This document shows, piece after piece, positions 46,560 through 55,343 of a stretch of 64,000 nucleotides of DNA (position 1 is its first letter; each line of letters begins with the position of its first letter). The stretch covers positions 29,316-93,315 of the forward strand of contig NZ_JAQOSO010000115.1 of NCBI RefSeq assembly GCF_030068505.1, given 5' to 3'. The DNA comes from Roseofilum capinflatum BLCC-M114. Lineage in GTDB: Bacteria; Cyanobacteriota; Cyanobacteriia; Cyanobacteriales; Desertifilaceae. Both the position numbers and the translations under genes were made by a program. The notes beneath the pieces were generated by a model. That model saw nothing but the letters and a program-made list of their open reading frames with translations, was not told the origin of the DNA and did not search any database.

Positions 46560-48592
46560 AAACAGCTCGTTTTATTGCTATTTTTAGCCTAGCCGTGGGT
46601 TTAATTCTTACTATTCAGCCCACGGCGATCGCTCAACTGCCTTTCTTAACACAACAACCGATTACGCCCCAAGAACATAATACCCCTTGGTGGGATCTCA
46701 ACAAAGCTCAACCCTGTGGACGATATTGGTGCAGTGAAGTTCATCTTTATAGCACCAAAGTTTTAACAGGAGAATTAAAACTTGCGGTTCAGTCTAATTT
46801 GGAATCTGAAAGCCCAGATGAAGCCATCATCAAGGTTGAGCAAAGAGCAAAATTAGTCCAATCTTCAATCAATAGAGGGATTAACGCAATTACTCAAAAT
46901 TATGAATTTCCTCACAGCTCTGATGACAAAAACTGGACTTTTTGGTGGTTTTGGAATCAAAATAAACTTAAACATCCCCTCACACCACGATTAGCTGTTG
47001 GGATCAAAAATAATGAAACTGTAGTTTACGCACCTCCTCAGCCTCAGTTTGGAATTTTCAGATCGGCCACAGTAGTTACCATTACTGATGTAGATTCTCG
47101 CGCTAATTTTACTACGGTTGAAAAATTAGGAGAAATTTGGAGTGCCAACTTAGAATTAGCATTTAGCGAAATTTTATGGGGGAAAGAATTTGATGCCAAA
47201 TATCCTTGGATTCGCTCAAAAATAGCCTTCCTCGTAATCATATTAAGTTTGAGTATTTTTGTGTTACTGTATAGTGCAAGAGAAAAGCTGACTACATGGA
47301 GAAGAAAGCTTAAAGATCAGATCAAAACATTAATCAAATCCCTTGAAGTTGATGCCCAGGAAAATTCTGGAGAGACCCTAGAAAAAGAAGCTGACACCAA
47401 CTCCATCCAATTTTCTGATTTACCATCAGAAAGTTCTGCTAATACAATTAATCTGAGTCACAGACCAAAAATCAATAAAAAAAAGTTAAAAAAAATACAT
47501 TTAAGATTTAAATACTTTTTTAGATTAAACCCGCTTAAGGTATCCAGAAAAAAGCTTTCTTCTCAAATATTTTTCATCCAGCAAACACAAAATTTAATTG
47601 AATTATTTAGAAGGATTTTTTTGATCTTGCAGCCCTCAGTCTTGTTGGTTGGTTTAGCTTTGACGTTTGGGCTATTTAGAACGACAAGATTTTTAACCTT
47701 TGCCTTTATTGTTCAAGCCATTTTACTGCCGACTCTTTGGATTTCAATTACTATAATTGATAAGTTTTGCGACATTATTATTGATTCTACATTAAATAAG
47801 TGGGCTAAAGAAAAACAAGAAATAGATCCTTCGTCTAATCGTTATACTTTGCGGGTTACAACCTATTCTCCAGCCATAAAACAGGGTAAACATGCGTTAT
47901 TTAGTGCCTTGGGTATTTATATCACGATGAATTTGTTAGGCGTGAACATTAATGTTCTAGCCAGTGTCGGCGTTTTAACAGTTGTATTGGCATTTATTTC
48001 GCGAAATTTATTAGAAGATATGCTCAATGGAATTTTAATCCTCTGGACAGATCGCTATGCCCAGGGAGATTTTGTTGAGATTAATAATTTTTCGGGTACA
48101 GTGGAAATGATTAATCTTTATGTTACCCATCTCAGGAATTTAGATGGTCAACTGATCATTATCCCCAATGGTCAAGTCTCCACAGTGATTAACAGTACCA
48201 AAGATTGGTCAAGAAGTAATTTAACGATTAAAATTGCTTTAGGTGCAGATTTGAAAAAGGCGATGGAAATCATTAAGCAAGTCTCTAATGAACTGGAACA
48301 GGATGAAGAATGGAAAGATAAAATCTTAGAACCGGTGAATATTTTAGGAGTCGATGATATTTCCCATGAAGGAACCATTATTCGCTTTTTGATTAAAACT
48401 GTTCCTGGCGAACAATGGGCGGTGTCTCGGACATTTCGTTTACGGATTAAGAAGTCTTTAGATGAAGCGGGGATTGCTTTAGGTATTCCTCAGCAAATTT
48501 GGTGTACTACTCCTACCGGATCTTATATCCCTAAATCTGAGGATAGGCTTGAACCTCCTAGTTCAGTAGATAAGGATACAAAATTCGGTTAA
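46556..48592 (+). CDS. MscS-family mechanosensitive channel with periplasmic domain
   Basis: A protein of about 678 residues. A signal peptide (ARFIAIFSLAVGLILTI, then QPTAIAQ) precedes a periplasmic region of about 200 residues, a first transmembrane helix, a highly charged Lys-rich loop and four more helices. The pore helix and MscS beta domain are clear: LASVGVLTVVLAFISRNLLE, YAQGDFVEINNFSGTVE, and RNLDGQLIIIPNGQV. It functions in osmotic release of solutes. The ATG at 46556 overlaps the TGA of the NlpC gene, so the two are translationally coupled, linking wall remodelling and turgor relief. Confidence 0.92.
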   Translation: MKTARFIAIFSLAVGLILTIQPTAIAQLPFLTQQPITPQEHNTPWWDLNKAQPCGRYWCSEVHLYSTKVLTGELKLAVQSNLESESPDEAIIKVEQRAKLVQSSINRGINAITQNYEFPHSSDDKNWTFWWFWNQNKLKHPLTPRLAVGIKNNETVVYAPPQPQFGIFRSATVVTITDVDSRANFTTVEKLGEIWSANLELAFSEILWGKEFDAKYPWIRSKIAFLVIILSLSIFVLLYSAREKLTTWRRKLKDQIKTLIKSLEVDAQENSGETLEKEADTNSIQFSDLPSESSANTINLSHRPKINKKKLKKIHLRFKYFFRLNPLKVSRKKLSSQIFFIQQTQNLIELFRRIFLILQPSVLLVGLALTFGLFRTTRFLTFAFIVQAILLPTLWISITIIDKFCDIIIDSTLNKWAKEKQEIDPSSNRYTLRVTTYSPAIKQGKHALFSALGIYITMNLLGVNINVLASVGVLTVVLAFISRNLLEDMLNGILILWTDRYAQGDFVEINNFSGTVEMINLYVTHLRNLDGQLIIIPNGQVSTVINSTKDWSRSNLTIKIALGADLKKAMEIIKQVSNELEQDEEWKDKILEPVNILGVDDISHEGTIIRFLIKTVPGEQWAVSRTFRLRIKKSLDEAGIALGIPQQIWCTTPTGSYIPKSEDRLEPPSSVDKDTKFG

Positions 48593-48652
48593 AGACTAAT
48601 TATACCAAGATTTTGATGGATGACCTGAACATGATATGAAAATTCCTAATCT

Positions 48653-49279
48653 TCAAAACTGATAACATTGGTCATTAATGCAGAGTTTAATGGGAACTGA
48701 ATGCCCGCGATGATCGACTTTAACTTCTACAACAAAGGGTTGCCCTTCTTGTTGTTGCGCTAAGTTGATTTCCTGATTGATTTTTTGACGTTGATCTTCT
48801 GGCATATAATAGGTTTCTAACCCATAAACCAATTGTCCTTGATTGACTCGTCCACGCAAAGCAATTTGATTCGAGGGTAAGTTTTCGGGTAAACTAGGAC
48901 TGACTGAAATGGCTTTCCAAGCTGCGGGGAGTTCTCCCTGGTTTTCTGTTTGTGGTTGTTCTAAGATTAGATAAAACTCCCGACTGAGTTGGTTCGGTGT
49001 CGCGGATAACCGATCCCATCCGGGAAGATTTTGCAGGGTTTCCCAGCGAGAAATATCATAACTTAGGGTTTGGGAATAGCCCCGTAGCCAATCGTAGGGA
49101 TCGACGGGTTGGGTTTGCAAAATGACGGTTGTTCCGGTCACTCTAGTGTAGAAGGCTTGACCGGGAATGGTGAGGACTAAACTGACCTGAATGGCTAAGG
49201 GAAGAATGAAACGCCACCAGGGAATTTGAGTGCGTTTTAGGGAGGTTTGCAGAGAGTCAGAAACGGTAGAGGGAGACAT
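48653..49279 (-). CDS. GDYXXLXY domain membrane protein
   Basis: A 208-residue protein with one N-terminal membrane helix (FILPLAIQVSLVLTIPGQAF). The motif VDPYDWLRGYSQTLSYDIS corresponds to the GDYXXLXY motif that defines the family, here with R for D at the second position of the motif. Members almost always occur next to DUF2157 proteins, as here (27 bases downstream of one on the same strand). The function is unknown. Confidence 0.85.
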   Translation of the reverse strand: MSPSTVSDSLQTSLKRTQIPWWRFILPLAIQVSLVLTIPGQAFYTRVTGTTVILQTQPVDPYDWLRGYSQTLSYDISRWETLQNLPGWDRLSATPNQLSREFYLILEQPQTENQGELPAAWKAISVSPSLPENLPSNQIALRGRVNQGQLVYGLETYYMPEDQRQKINQEINLAQQQEGQPFVVEVKVDHRGHSVPIKLCINDQCYQF

Positions 49280-49306
49280 GAAATGAGTAATGAGTAATGA
49301 GTGATG

Positions 49307-50680
49307 TTAAGTTTTTTGGTGCTGTTTCTCAAACCAGAATCCGGCTGCCATTACGCCTAAGCCGCAGAGTATAAAGACTATGGATTTTAAGAGTAATCCG
49401 GTTTCGTATTCTAACATGCGGCTGATAATTTGCCCGGTCAGTAATACTAATCCACTCCAAAATCCTAATCGGGTTCCCCATTTTAATCCCCGACGAATGA
49501 AGGTGATGGCGAGTAGGAAGATTTGGATGTTGATGATGAGGGGGGCAAAAATGGGTAAGGGGTAAATGAGACTATGCCAGAGGAAGAGAGCGGCGGTTAT
49601 GGCTAAAAGGTTTAAGATAAGAAGACTAGCGCTCTCTAAATGCCATTTATGGGGCGATCGCCGAGATTTGGCCAGTTGAAACCATTGCCATAGGCTCAAG
49701 CCCACTAGGGCTAAAATATCGAGGCTTAAGCCCCATCCCCCTAGGCTTGGATCGACGTTCCCCCAACTTCCCCACCCATTCCACCATCCATGGAAGGAAA
49801 ACAGGTATAACTGTAGGGCGATCAGCAATAGGGCGAGTCGGCGAGCAATGGGTTGAAAGGGACGATGATCGAAGTTGCCCAAGGCGATCGCGCGATCGTC
49901 ATAACTCCACAAAAACGCTGGTGGCAAAGTTAACCCTAATATGACTTTCACAACTACAGGAACCGCCCATACCCCGATCGCCGCTAACTGTATCCAGACG
50001 GTGGGGATCAGTGCCACCATCATTAAGGCAAAAATGACCCGTGAATTCCACCAACGGGCTAAAATGATTCCGACTACTCCCGTGATTAAGGGGGCATGTT
50101 GCAAAATTCCGGCAATGCCGGGTAAGCCTCCTGGAGCCAACCAATCATCTAGGCTAAATCCATAAGCCAGAGCCATTAACACCAGGGAAACGAAGCCTAA
50201 AAGGGTTGTTCGCAGACTAATGGCTAAACCGGTTACGCCTAATCCCCAAATCAGATAGAGCTGATAAATGGGGCCATCTAGATGAAACATTTGGGACATT
50301 AATCCCAAGTTCGCGCCTAGGAGTAGGGTTCCCAAGAGCAGTAACCCTTGACCAAATCGATGTTGCCAGCGATCGCCAGGAAAGCGCCATAAGTAAAATC
50401 CCAGAGTATGGGATGCGATTAAACTGGACAATAATAGGGCAATTTTGAGCGATCGCGGCCAGCCTTGCCAATTCGCCGCCACAAACGTGATTGCTCCTAA
50501 CCCCAATAATACTGCTCCCAAGCCCACCAACACGGCAATAAACCGGTTACTCGCATCCGCTTCCAGGCGATCGAATTGATAGCGATCGGACAATTGAGTA
50601 TAAATTTCTTCAGAAATTAATCCTTCAGATTTCCAAATCTCCGCCTCTTGACGCAGTTGGCGACGAAATTTTTCGGCCAT
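49307..50680 (-). CDS. DUF2157 polytopic membrane protein
   Basis: A 457-residue protein. A short cytoplasmic helical start (FRRQLRQEAEIWKSEGLISE) typical of DUF2157 is followed by about a dozen hydrophobic helices (RFIAVLVGLGAVLLGLGAIT, then HTLGFYLWRF and LLLLGTLLLGANLG). It pairs with the downstream GDYXXLXY gene, separated by a GAGTAAT heptamer repeat (49283-49306). The function is unknown, perhaps envelope related. Confidence 0.85.
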   Translation of the reverse strand: MAEKFRRQLRQEAEIWKSEGLISEEIYTQLSDRYQFDRLEADASNRFIAVLVGLGAVLLGLGAITFVAANWQGWPRSLKIALLLSSLIASHTLGFYLWRFPGDRWQHRFGQGLLLLGTLLLGANLGLMSQMFHLDGPIYQLYLIWGLGVTGLAISLRTTLLGFVSLVLMALAYGFSLDDWLAPGGLPGIAGILQHAPLITGVVGIILARWWNSRVIFALMMVALIPTVWIQLAAIGVWAVPVVVKVILGLTLPPAFLWSYDDRAIALGNFDHRPFQPIARRLALLLIALQLYLFSFHGWWNGWGSWGNVDPSLGGWGLSLDILALVGLSLWQWFQLAKSRRSPHKWHLESASLLILNLLAITAALFLWHSLIYPLPIFAPLIINIQIFLLAITFIRRGLKWGTRLGFWSGLVLLTGQIISRMLEYETGLLLKSIVFILCGLGVMAAGFWFEKQHQKT

Positions 50681-50723
50681 AGTAGTGATGACTTAATCTG
50701 CTCACTTCAGTGAATTAACTGGG

Positions 50724-51374
50724 TCAATCATCCTGGAGTTGTTCGCGCCCATTACGAACCACGCGCAACATTTCCCCTAAACGACCTTCAAGATCGTGTA
50801 ACACTTGATCTGCATAATCATCTGCTCCTTTCTGAATGATTTCGCACTCTTCCAGGATTTTCTGACGTTTAAGCTCTAAATCTTCTGTGGACTGTTTCTC
50901 TAACTCTTCTAACTCAAAGAGTAAATTTTCCTTCGTTTTTTGGCACTCCTGTAGGGTTTGTTGCCAAATGACTTGAGCTTCCTGTTCCGCTTGCTGGACT
51001 AAACTCATTTCGTCTAAAATCTCACTAGCCTGTTGTTCTGCGGCACTAATGAGATCCTGAGAATAACGTTTCGCTTTGAGCATAATTTCATCTCGGTTAC
51101 TTACCAAAGTTACCGCTTGCTCAAAAACTTTTGGTAAGTGAAACTGAATTAACTCAATTTGATCTAATAACTGGTCTTCATCTACAAAGGTATAGCGCGT
51201 CCAAGGGATTTGGGCGCTCATCAAAATCATTTCCTTGAGGCGCTCTAATTCCTCTTGAATATCAACATCCGGTTTACCATGGAGTCCACTGCTTCCATTA
51301 GGGGAAGGTTCTCCCTGGGTTGGGGAGGTGGGTTCGCGTTCTGAGTTTATGGGGGAGGGGTCTTGTTGTAGCAT
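50724..51374 (-). CDS. DivIVA-like coiled-coil protein
   Basis: A 216-residue soluble protein. An N-terminal disordered Pro/Ser/Glu segment of about 35 residues is followed by almost continuous helix with strong heptad character ([20 protein letters not shown], then [20 protein letters not shown]). Such proteins are often annotated as DivIVA- or AtpF-like by coiled-coil similarity only. It overlaps the 3' end of coaD by 28 bases on the same strand, so the two are co-transcribed. The function is unknown. Confidence 0.65.
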   Translation of the reverse strand: MLQQDPSPINSEREPTSPTQGEPSPNGSSGLHGKPDVDIQEELERLKEMILMSAQIPWTRYTFVDEDQLLDQIELIQFHLPKVFEQAVTLVSNRDEIMLKAKRYSQDLISAAEQQASEILDEMSLVQQAEQEAQVIWQQTLQECQKTKENLLFELEELEKQSTEDLELKRQKILEECEIIQKGADDYADQVLHDLEGRLGEMLRVVRNGREQLQDD

Positions 51375-51847
51375 TGGTAGATATCGAGGGCAACGTGATG
51401 GGGAACTAGGTGATCGACGGAAGCGCCAAATTTGGCGATTTCTTTAACCAGACTACTACTCAGAAAGCCGTATTCTGTAGACGTTGCCAGAAACACCGTT
51501 TCGATTTCCTCTAGGAGGGTTTTATTGGTGTGGGCCATTTGGAGTTCTTTTTCAAAGTCTGACACCACTCTCAGACCCCTCAGCAATACTTGAGCGCCTT
51601 GCATTTTAGCATAGTTTACGGTTAGACCATCAAAACTGTCAACTTTGACCTGGGGTAAATGTTCGGTCGCTTTTTGAATTTGACTCATGCGTTTAGCCAC
51701 CGAAAATAGGGGCTGTTTGTTGGGGTTGATCATGATCACGACAATCACCTGGTGGAATAGGCGAGATCCTCGTTCAATGATATCGAGATGGCCGAGGGTG
51801 ATGGGATCGAAGCTTCCTGGGTAGATGGCAGTCAAAGGTAAACCCAT
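51347..51847 (-). CDS. coaD: Phosphopantetheine adenylyltransferase
   Basis: A 166-residue nucleotidyltransferase catalysing the penultimate step of coenzyme A synthesis. The N-terminal [20 protein letters not shown] contains the TxGH motif that binds [23 protein letters not shown] and the C-terminal [19 protein letters not shown] are diagnostic. The length is standard. Confidence 0.97.
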   Translation of the reverse strand: MGLPLTAIYPGSFDPITLGHLDIIERGSRLFHQVIVVIMINPNKQPLFSVAKRMSQIQKATEHLPQVKVDSFDGLTVNYAKMQGAQVLLRGLRVVSDFEKELQMAHTNKTLLEEIETVFLATSTEYGFLSSSLVKEIAKFGASVDHLVPHHVALDIYQCYNKTPPP

Positions 51848-51999
51848 AGATTAGCCCATTTGATGAAGTACATGAGGATTATACGGTATGGGTTGAATCT
51901 CACAGCCGTTAAACTCCTAGGGTTATAATCTTGAGGGAATTGAGAGATAGAGCAACCGAATTAACGATCAATATCCAGCAGAGGAATTTAGGTGCAGTG

Positions 52000-53001
52000 A
52001 TGATCGATAGTGAGGAATTACTAAACCGCTATGGGGCGGGAGAGCGCGATTTTAAGGGGGTTGTGCTGGAGAGCGGAAATTTAGTGGGATCGGATTTGTC
52101 TGGGATTAATTTAAGTGGGGCGATTTTACGGGGGGTTTCTTTAGCGAGGGCTTCTCTGAGTCGGGCAGTTTTAAGTAATGCGGATCTTCGGGATGCTTTT
52201 TTGTATGGTGCAGATTTGACCTGGGCTAAATTACAGGGGGCAAATTTGGAGAATGCCGATCTGACGAAGGCTAATTTGAAGAGTGCGGATTTAACTGGGG
52301 TGAATTTGAGAAGGGGAAAATTAAGTGGGGCAGTGTTGCGTTGGGTGAAGTTATATCGGGCGGATTTAAGGGAGGTGAATTTGTGTGGGGCAAATTTGTG
52401 TGGGATTATTTTGCGATCGGCTAATTTGAGGGAGGCGAATTTAAATTGGAGTAATTTGTCGGGCGCTCGGTTAAGTGGGGCAAAGTTAATGGATACCCAG
52501 TTGAATGGGGCGATCCTCAGTTATGCTTTTCTGAATGGGGTACATCTGGAAGGGGTGAATTTAGATGGGATGGATTTAACTGGGAGTAAGTTGAGTGGTG
52601 CTTATTTGAGGGAAGCGAGTTTGGTGGGCGCGAATTTGAAGGATGCCCAGTTGCGATCGGTGATTCTTGATGGGGCAAATTTGAAGTCGGCTCAGTTAAT
52701 GAGGGCTTGTCTGAGTCGAGGCAGTTTAAGGGGAGCGAATTTAGAGCAGGCGAATTTAAGTCAGGCGGATTTAAGTCAGGCGAATCTCAGGGCGGTTTAT
52801 TTGAAGCGATCGGTTTTGTTTGAGGCTAATCTTGAGGAGGCGGATTTACAAGATGCATTGTTGTGGGGAACGAATTTAAAGGGAGCAAAATTAAAAGGTG
52901 CGAATTTTTTGGGGGCAACTTTGGAACGCCTCATCATAGATTGGCCTCAACCGGATGCGATTTGGGATGAGGCAGTGAGGGCTAATATCAAGTCCGGCTA
53001 A
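52000..53001 (+). CDS. Pentapeptide repeat protein
   Basis: A protein of about 333 residues made almost entirely of A(D/N)LxX pentapeptides (about 55-60 units; ANLENADLTKANLKSADLTG is typical), which form a right-handed quadrilateral beta-helix. The N-terminus MIDSEELLNRYGAGERDFKG is the common cyanobacterial cap, which supports ATG 52000 over an upstream TTG at 51931. There is no signal peptide or fused domain. The function is unknown; the family is large in cyanobacteria. Confidence 0.9.
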   Translation: MIDSEELLNRYGAGERDFKGVVLESGNLVGSDLSGINLSGAILRGVSLARASLSRAVLSNADLRDAFLYGADLTWAKLQGANLENADLTKANLKSADLTGVNLRRGKLSGAVLRWVKLYRADLREVNLCGANLCGIILRSANLREANLNWSNLSGARLSGAKLMDTQLNGAILSYAFLNGVHLEGVNLDGMDLTGSKLSGAYLREASLVGANLKDAQLRSVILDGANLKSAQLMRACLSRGSLRGANLEQANLSQADLSQANLRAVYLKRSVLFEANLEEADLQDALLWGTNLKGAKLKGANFLGATLERLIIDWPQPDAIWDEAVRANIKSG

Positions 53002-53007
53002 ACAGTT

Positions 53008-53159
53008 GTCATTGCGACCGCAGGGAAGCATTCGCGCTTTACGTTTCACGCAAGCTTCGCTAACGCGCAAGCTTCGCTTTCATGTCCGCGAAGCGGAAAC
53101 GCCGAGTTTACTGGGATAGGCGAGATTGCTTCATTCCACTGCGTTCCATTCGCAATGAC
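53008..53159. repeat. GTCATTGCGA-bounded repeat element, copy 2
   Basis: It starts GTCATTGCGACCGCAGGG and ends TTCGCAATGAC, with an internal GCAAGCTTCGCT/TCCGCGAAGCGG palindrome and GAGATTGCTTCATTCCACTG. It is a shorter version of the element at 31,833-32,067 and lies seven bases after the pentapeptide gene stop. Confidence 0.8.
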
Positions 53160-53227
53160 ATACTCTAACCGATCCAACGGACTTGATATAATTCTAAATT
53201 GCAGGAATTGGGATGATCTGGAGTGGC

Positions 53228-54418
53228 CTATTTGCCGCTTTTTTCGGGTTGCCAATAGAGGGCGGCTGCATAGGCTAGGGTGATGACTCCAATGGCAATG
53301 GCACTTTCATCGACTTCAAATTTGGGATGATGGAGGGGATAGTTGGTTTTATGGGCATGGGCGACTCCTAACCGAAACATGCTACCGGGAGCATGGTCTA
53401 AGTAGAGGGAAAAGTCTTCAGCACCCAAAGACGGTTCGAGGAGATTGATGACGCGATCGCCCCCTAATGCTTCTTTAGCCGCTTTTTCGATCAGTTGGGT
53501 AATGTTCAGATCGTTCTGCACCGAAGGAACCAACCGACGATAGCTAAACTCATAGGTCGCCCCATAACAGTCGCAAATGCTCTTAACGATGCCTTCGATC
53601 CATTCAGGTAACTGGGCACTGGTTTCGGGATGGAGCGATCGCACCGTTCCCGTCAACCGCACCTGATCCGCAATCACATTATGGGCCCGACCGCCACTAA
53701 TTTGACCAAAGGACAACACCACCGGACGCAAGGGATTTTGAGTCCGACTAATGGCTTGTTGCAAACTGGTAATCACCTGGGCGGCAATCCAAATGGCATC
53801 CTTGGCTTCATGGGGTCTAGCTCCATGGCCCGATTCTCCCACGATCGTCAATTCTATCTCATCCGCCGCCGCCGTCAAAGCTCCATAGCGCACCCCAATT
53901 GAGCCAGCAGGGATAGTGGGATAGACATGAACCCCTAAAATGGCTTTCACCTCTTCCATCGCCCCTTCCTCGACCATCCAGCCCGCGCCTTTAGCAATTT
54001 CTTCCGCCGGTTGGAAAATAAATCGCACCGTACCCGGTAGGGGGATGCCCAACTCGGATAAGACCATGGCTGTGCCTAAGCCTAGAGTCGTATGCACATC
54101 ATGACCGCAGGCGTGCATTACCCCGGTTTGACGAGAGGCAAATTCTAAATCGGTAGATTCATTAATCGGCAGGGCATCCATATCCGTGCGAATCGCCAAA
54201 CATCCGGCCCCCGTTTCTGCTCCTGGTAATTCACCAATCACCCCGGTTTTGCCTACATCTTCTTTAACATGCAATCCGGCAGAAGACAGCACCCCAGCAA
54301 CATAGGCGGCTGTTTGCCGTTCTTGGCCGCTCAGTTCGGGATGAGCATGAATATGGCGACGAATTTCAATCAGTCGGGGAGTGATGCGAGCGGTGAGGTC
54401 TTGGATTTCAGAGAGCAT
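53228..54418 (-). CDS. M20 family amidohydrolase
   Basis: A 396-residue metalloenzyme of the HipO/IAA-amino-acid hydrolase group (M20D), which hydrolyses N-acyl amino acids. Metal ligands are in MHACGHDVHTT and QPAEEIAKGAGWMVEEGAM, with HARPHEAKDAIWIA in the dimerisation domain and LGAEDFSLYLDHAPGSMFRL near the C-terminus. ATG 54418 is chosen over a TTG at 54445. It stands alone and is divergent from the defence-like cassette at 54.6 kb. Confidence 0.92.
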   Translation of the reverse strand: MLSEIQDLTARITPRLIEIRRHIHAHPELSGQERQTAAYVAGVLSSAGLHVKEDVGKTGVIGELPGAETGAGCLAIRTDMDALPINESTDLEFASRQTGVMHACGHDVHTTLGLGTAMVLSELGIPLPGTVRFIFQPAEEIAKGAGWMVEEGAMEEVKAILGVHVYPTIPAGSIGVRYGALTAAADEIELTIVGESGHGARPHEAKDAIWIAAQVITSLQQAISRTQNPLRPVVLSFGQISGGRAHNVIADQVRLTGTVRSLHPETSAQLPEWIEGIVKSICDCYGATYEFSYRRLVPSVQNDLNITQLIEKAAKEALGGDRVINLLEPSLGAEDFSLYLDHAPGSMFRLGVAHAHKTNYPLHHPKFEVDESAIAIGVITLAYAAALYWQPEKSGK

Positions 54419-54486
54419 AGTCAAGGACAAACGGGCGGTAGACAATTTGCTTAAACTATAACAAGGAGTACCCCAGAGAACAAGGC

Positions 54487-54517
54487 AATTAAAAATTAAA
54501 AATTAAAAATTAAAAAT
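54487..54517. repeat. Heptamer STRR upstream of the cassette
   Basis: About four copies of AATTAAA in the 150-base intergenic region that precedes the four-gene cassette. Confidence 0.8.
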
Positions 54518-54602
54518 GATTTTGTTGATATTGAAATGCTAAATAAACTATAAACTGATCTGAAAAATTCAAGTATCCCTATTGAATACAGTTGAGGATT
54601 TG

Positions 54603-55340
54603 ATGACAAGTCGCCGTTTATTGATTTTATCCTGTTCTCAGGCGAAGCGATCGCAAGCAGAAGCTTTACCTGCTCTTGAGCGCTATGATGGGCCCGCTTT
54701 TCGAGTTGTACGGCGTTTCCTGAACCAACAGCCCGATCCAGCTTTGGATATCTATGTTCTCTCTGGAAAGTTTGGCTTGATTTGTAGCGATCGGTTAATT
54801 CCTAATTATGACCAGAAGATGACCCAAGCGCGATCGTTAGAGTTAAACCCATCCATTGTTACGCATTTAGAAGCGACTCTCAAGGTTCATGATTATCACA
54901 GATTACTGATTTGTGTAACCAAAAAGTATTTAAAAGCACTTAAAGGATATAGTCAAATCATTCCTGTTTCTGTTGATGTAACCCTTGCTACTGGAACCCT
55001 AGGAAGAAAACTGTCGGTATTACGCCAGTGGCTTTATGGTGAGTCTTTGCAATTTTTAGAACCGGTAATTAATGAACAGACTCCAGCTACAGTCTATTTC
55101 AAAGGAGTTGAGCTAAAGTTAGCGGATGTAAATTTTTCTGAAGTTGCCCGTCAAGCTTTGGCACAAGGAAAAGGAAAACCCTATAATTATCAGACATGGT
55201 ATATTTTGATTGACGATCAAAGGATTTCTCCCAAATGGTTGGTTAGTCAATTAACCGGGTTCCCCGTAAGTTCCTTTCACTCCCAAGCTGCTCGGCGACT
55301 TTTGCGACAACTTGGCATTCCAGTTTATTGTGATTTATAA
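54603..55340 (+). CDS. YaaA/DUF6884-like protein with extra C-terminal domain (cassette gene 1)
   Basis: A 245-residue protein. Residues 1-145 have LLILSCSQAKRSQAEALPAL followed by YDGPAFRVVRRFL and YVLSGKFGLICSDRLIPNYD, the pattern of the YaaA-like DUF6884 group (SCSxxKR, then SxKxGL and YD) that often accompanies transglycosylase-like DNA or tRNA base-modifying enzymes. Residues 165-245 form a separate domain (ISPKWLVSQLTGFPVSSFHS, then ARRLLRQLGIPVYCDL) that resembles a small helical DNA- or substrate-binding module seen beside nucleases; this assignment is weak. GAGG precedes the ATG. It is three bases from the NurA gene. A role in base modification with the fourth gene is inferred. Confidence 0.7.
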   Translation: MTSRRLLILSCSQAKRSQAEALPALERYDGPAFRVVRRFLNQQPDPALDIYVLSGKFGLICSDRLIPNYDQKMTQARSLELNPSIVTHLEATLKVHDYHRLLICVTKKYLKALKGYSQIIPVSVDVTLATGTLGRKLSVLRQWLYGESLQFLEPVINEQTPATVYFKGVELKLADVNFSEVARQALAQGKGKPYNYQTWYILIDDQRISPKWLVSQLTGFPVSSFHSQAARRLLRQLGIPVYCDL

Positions 55341-55343
55341 CCA

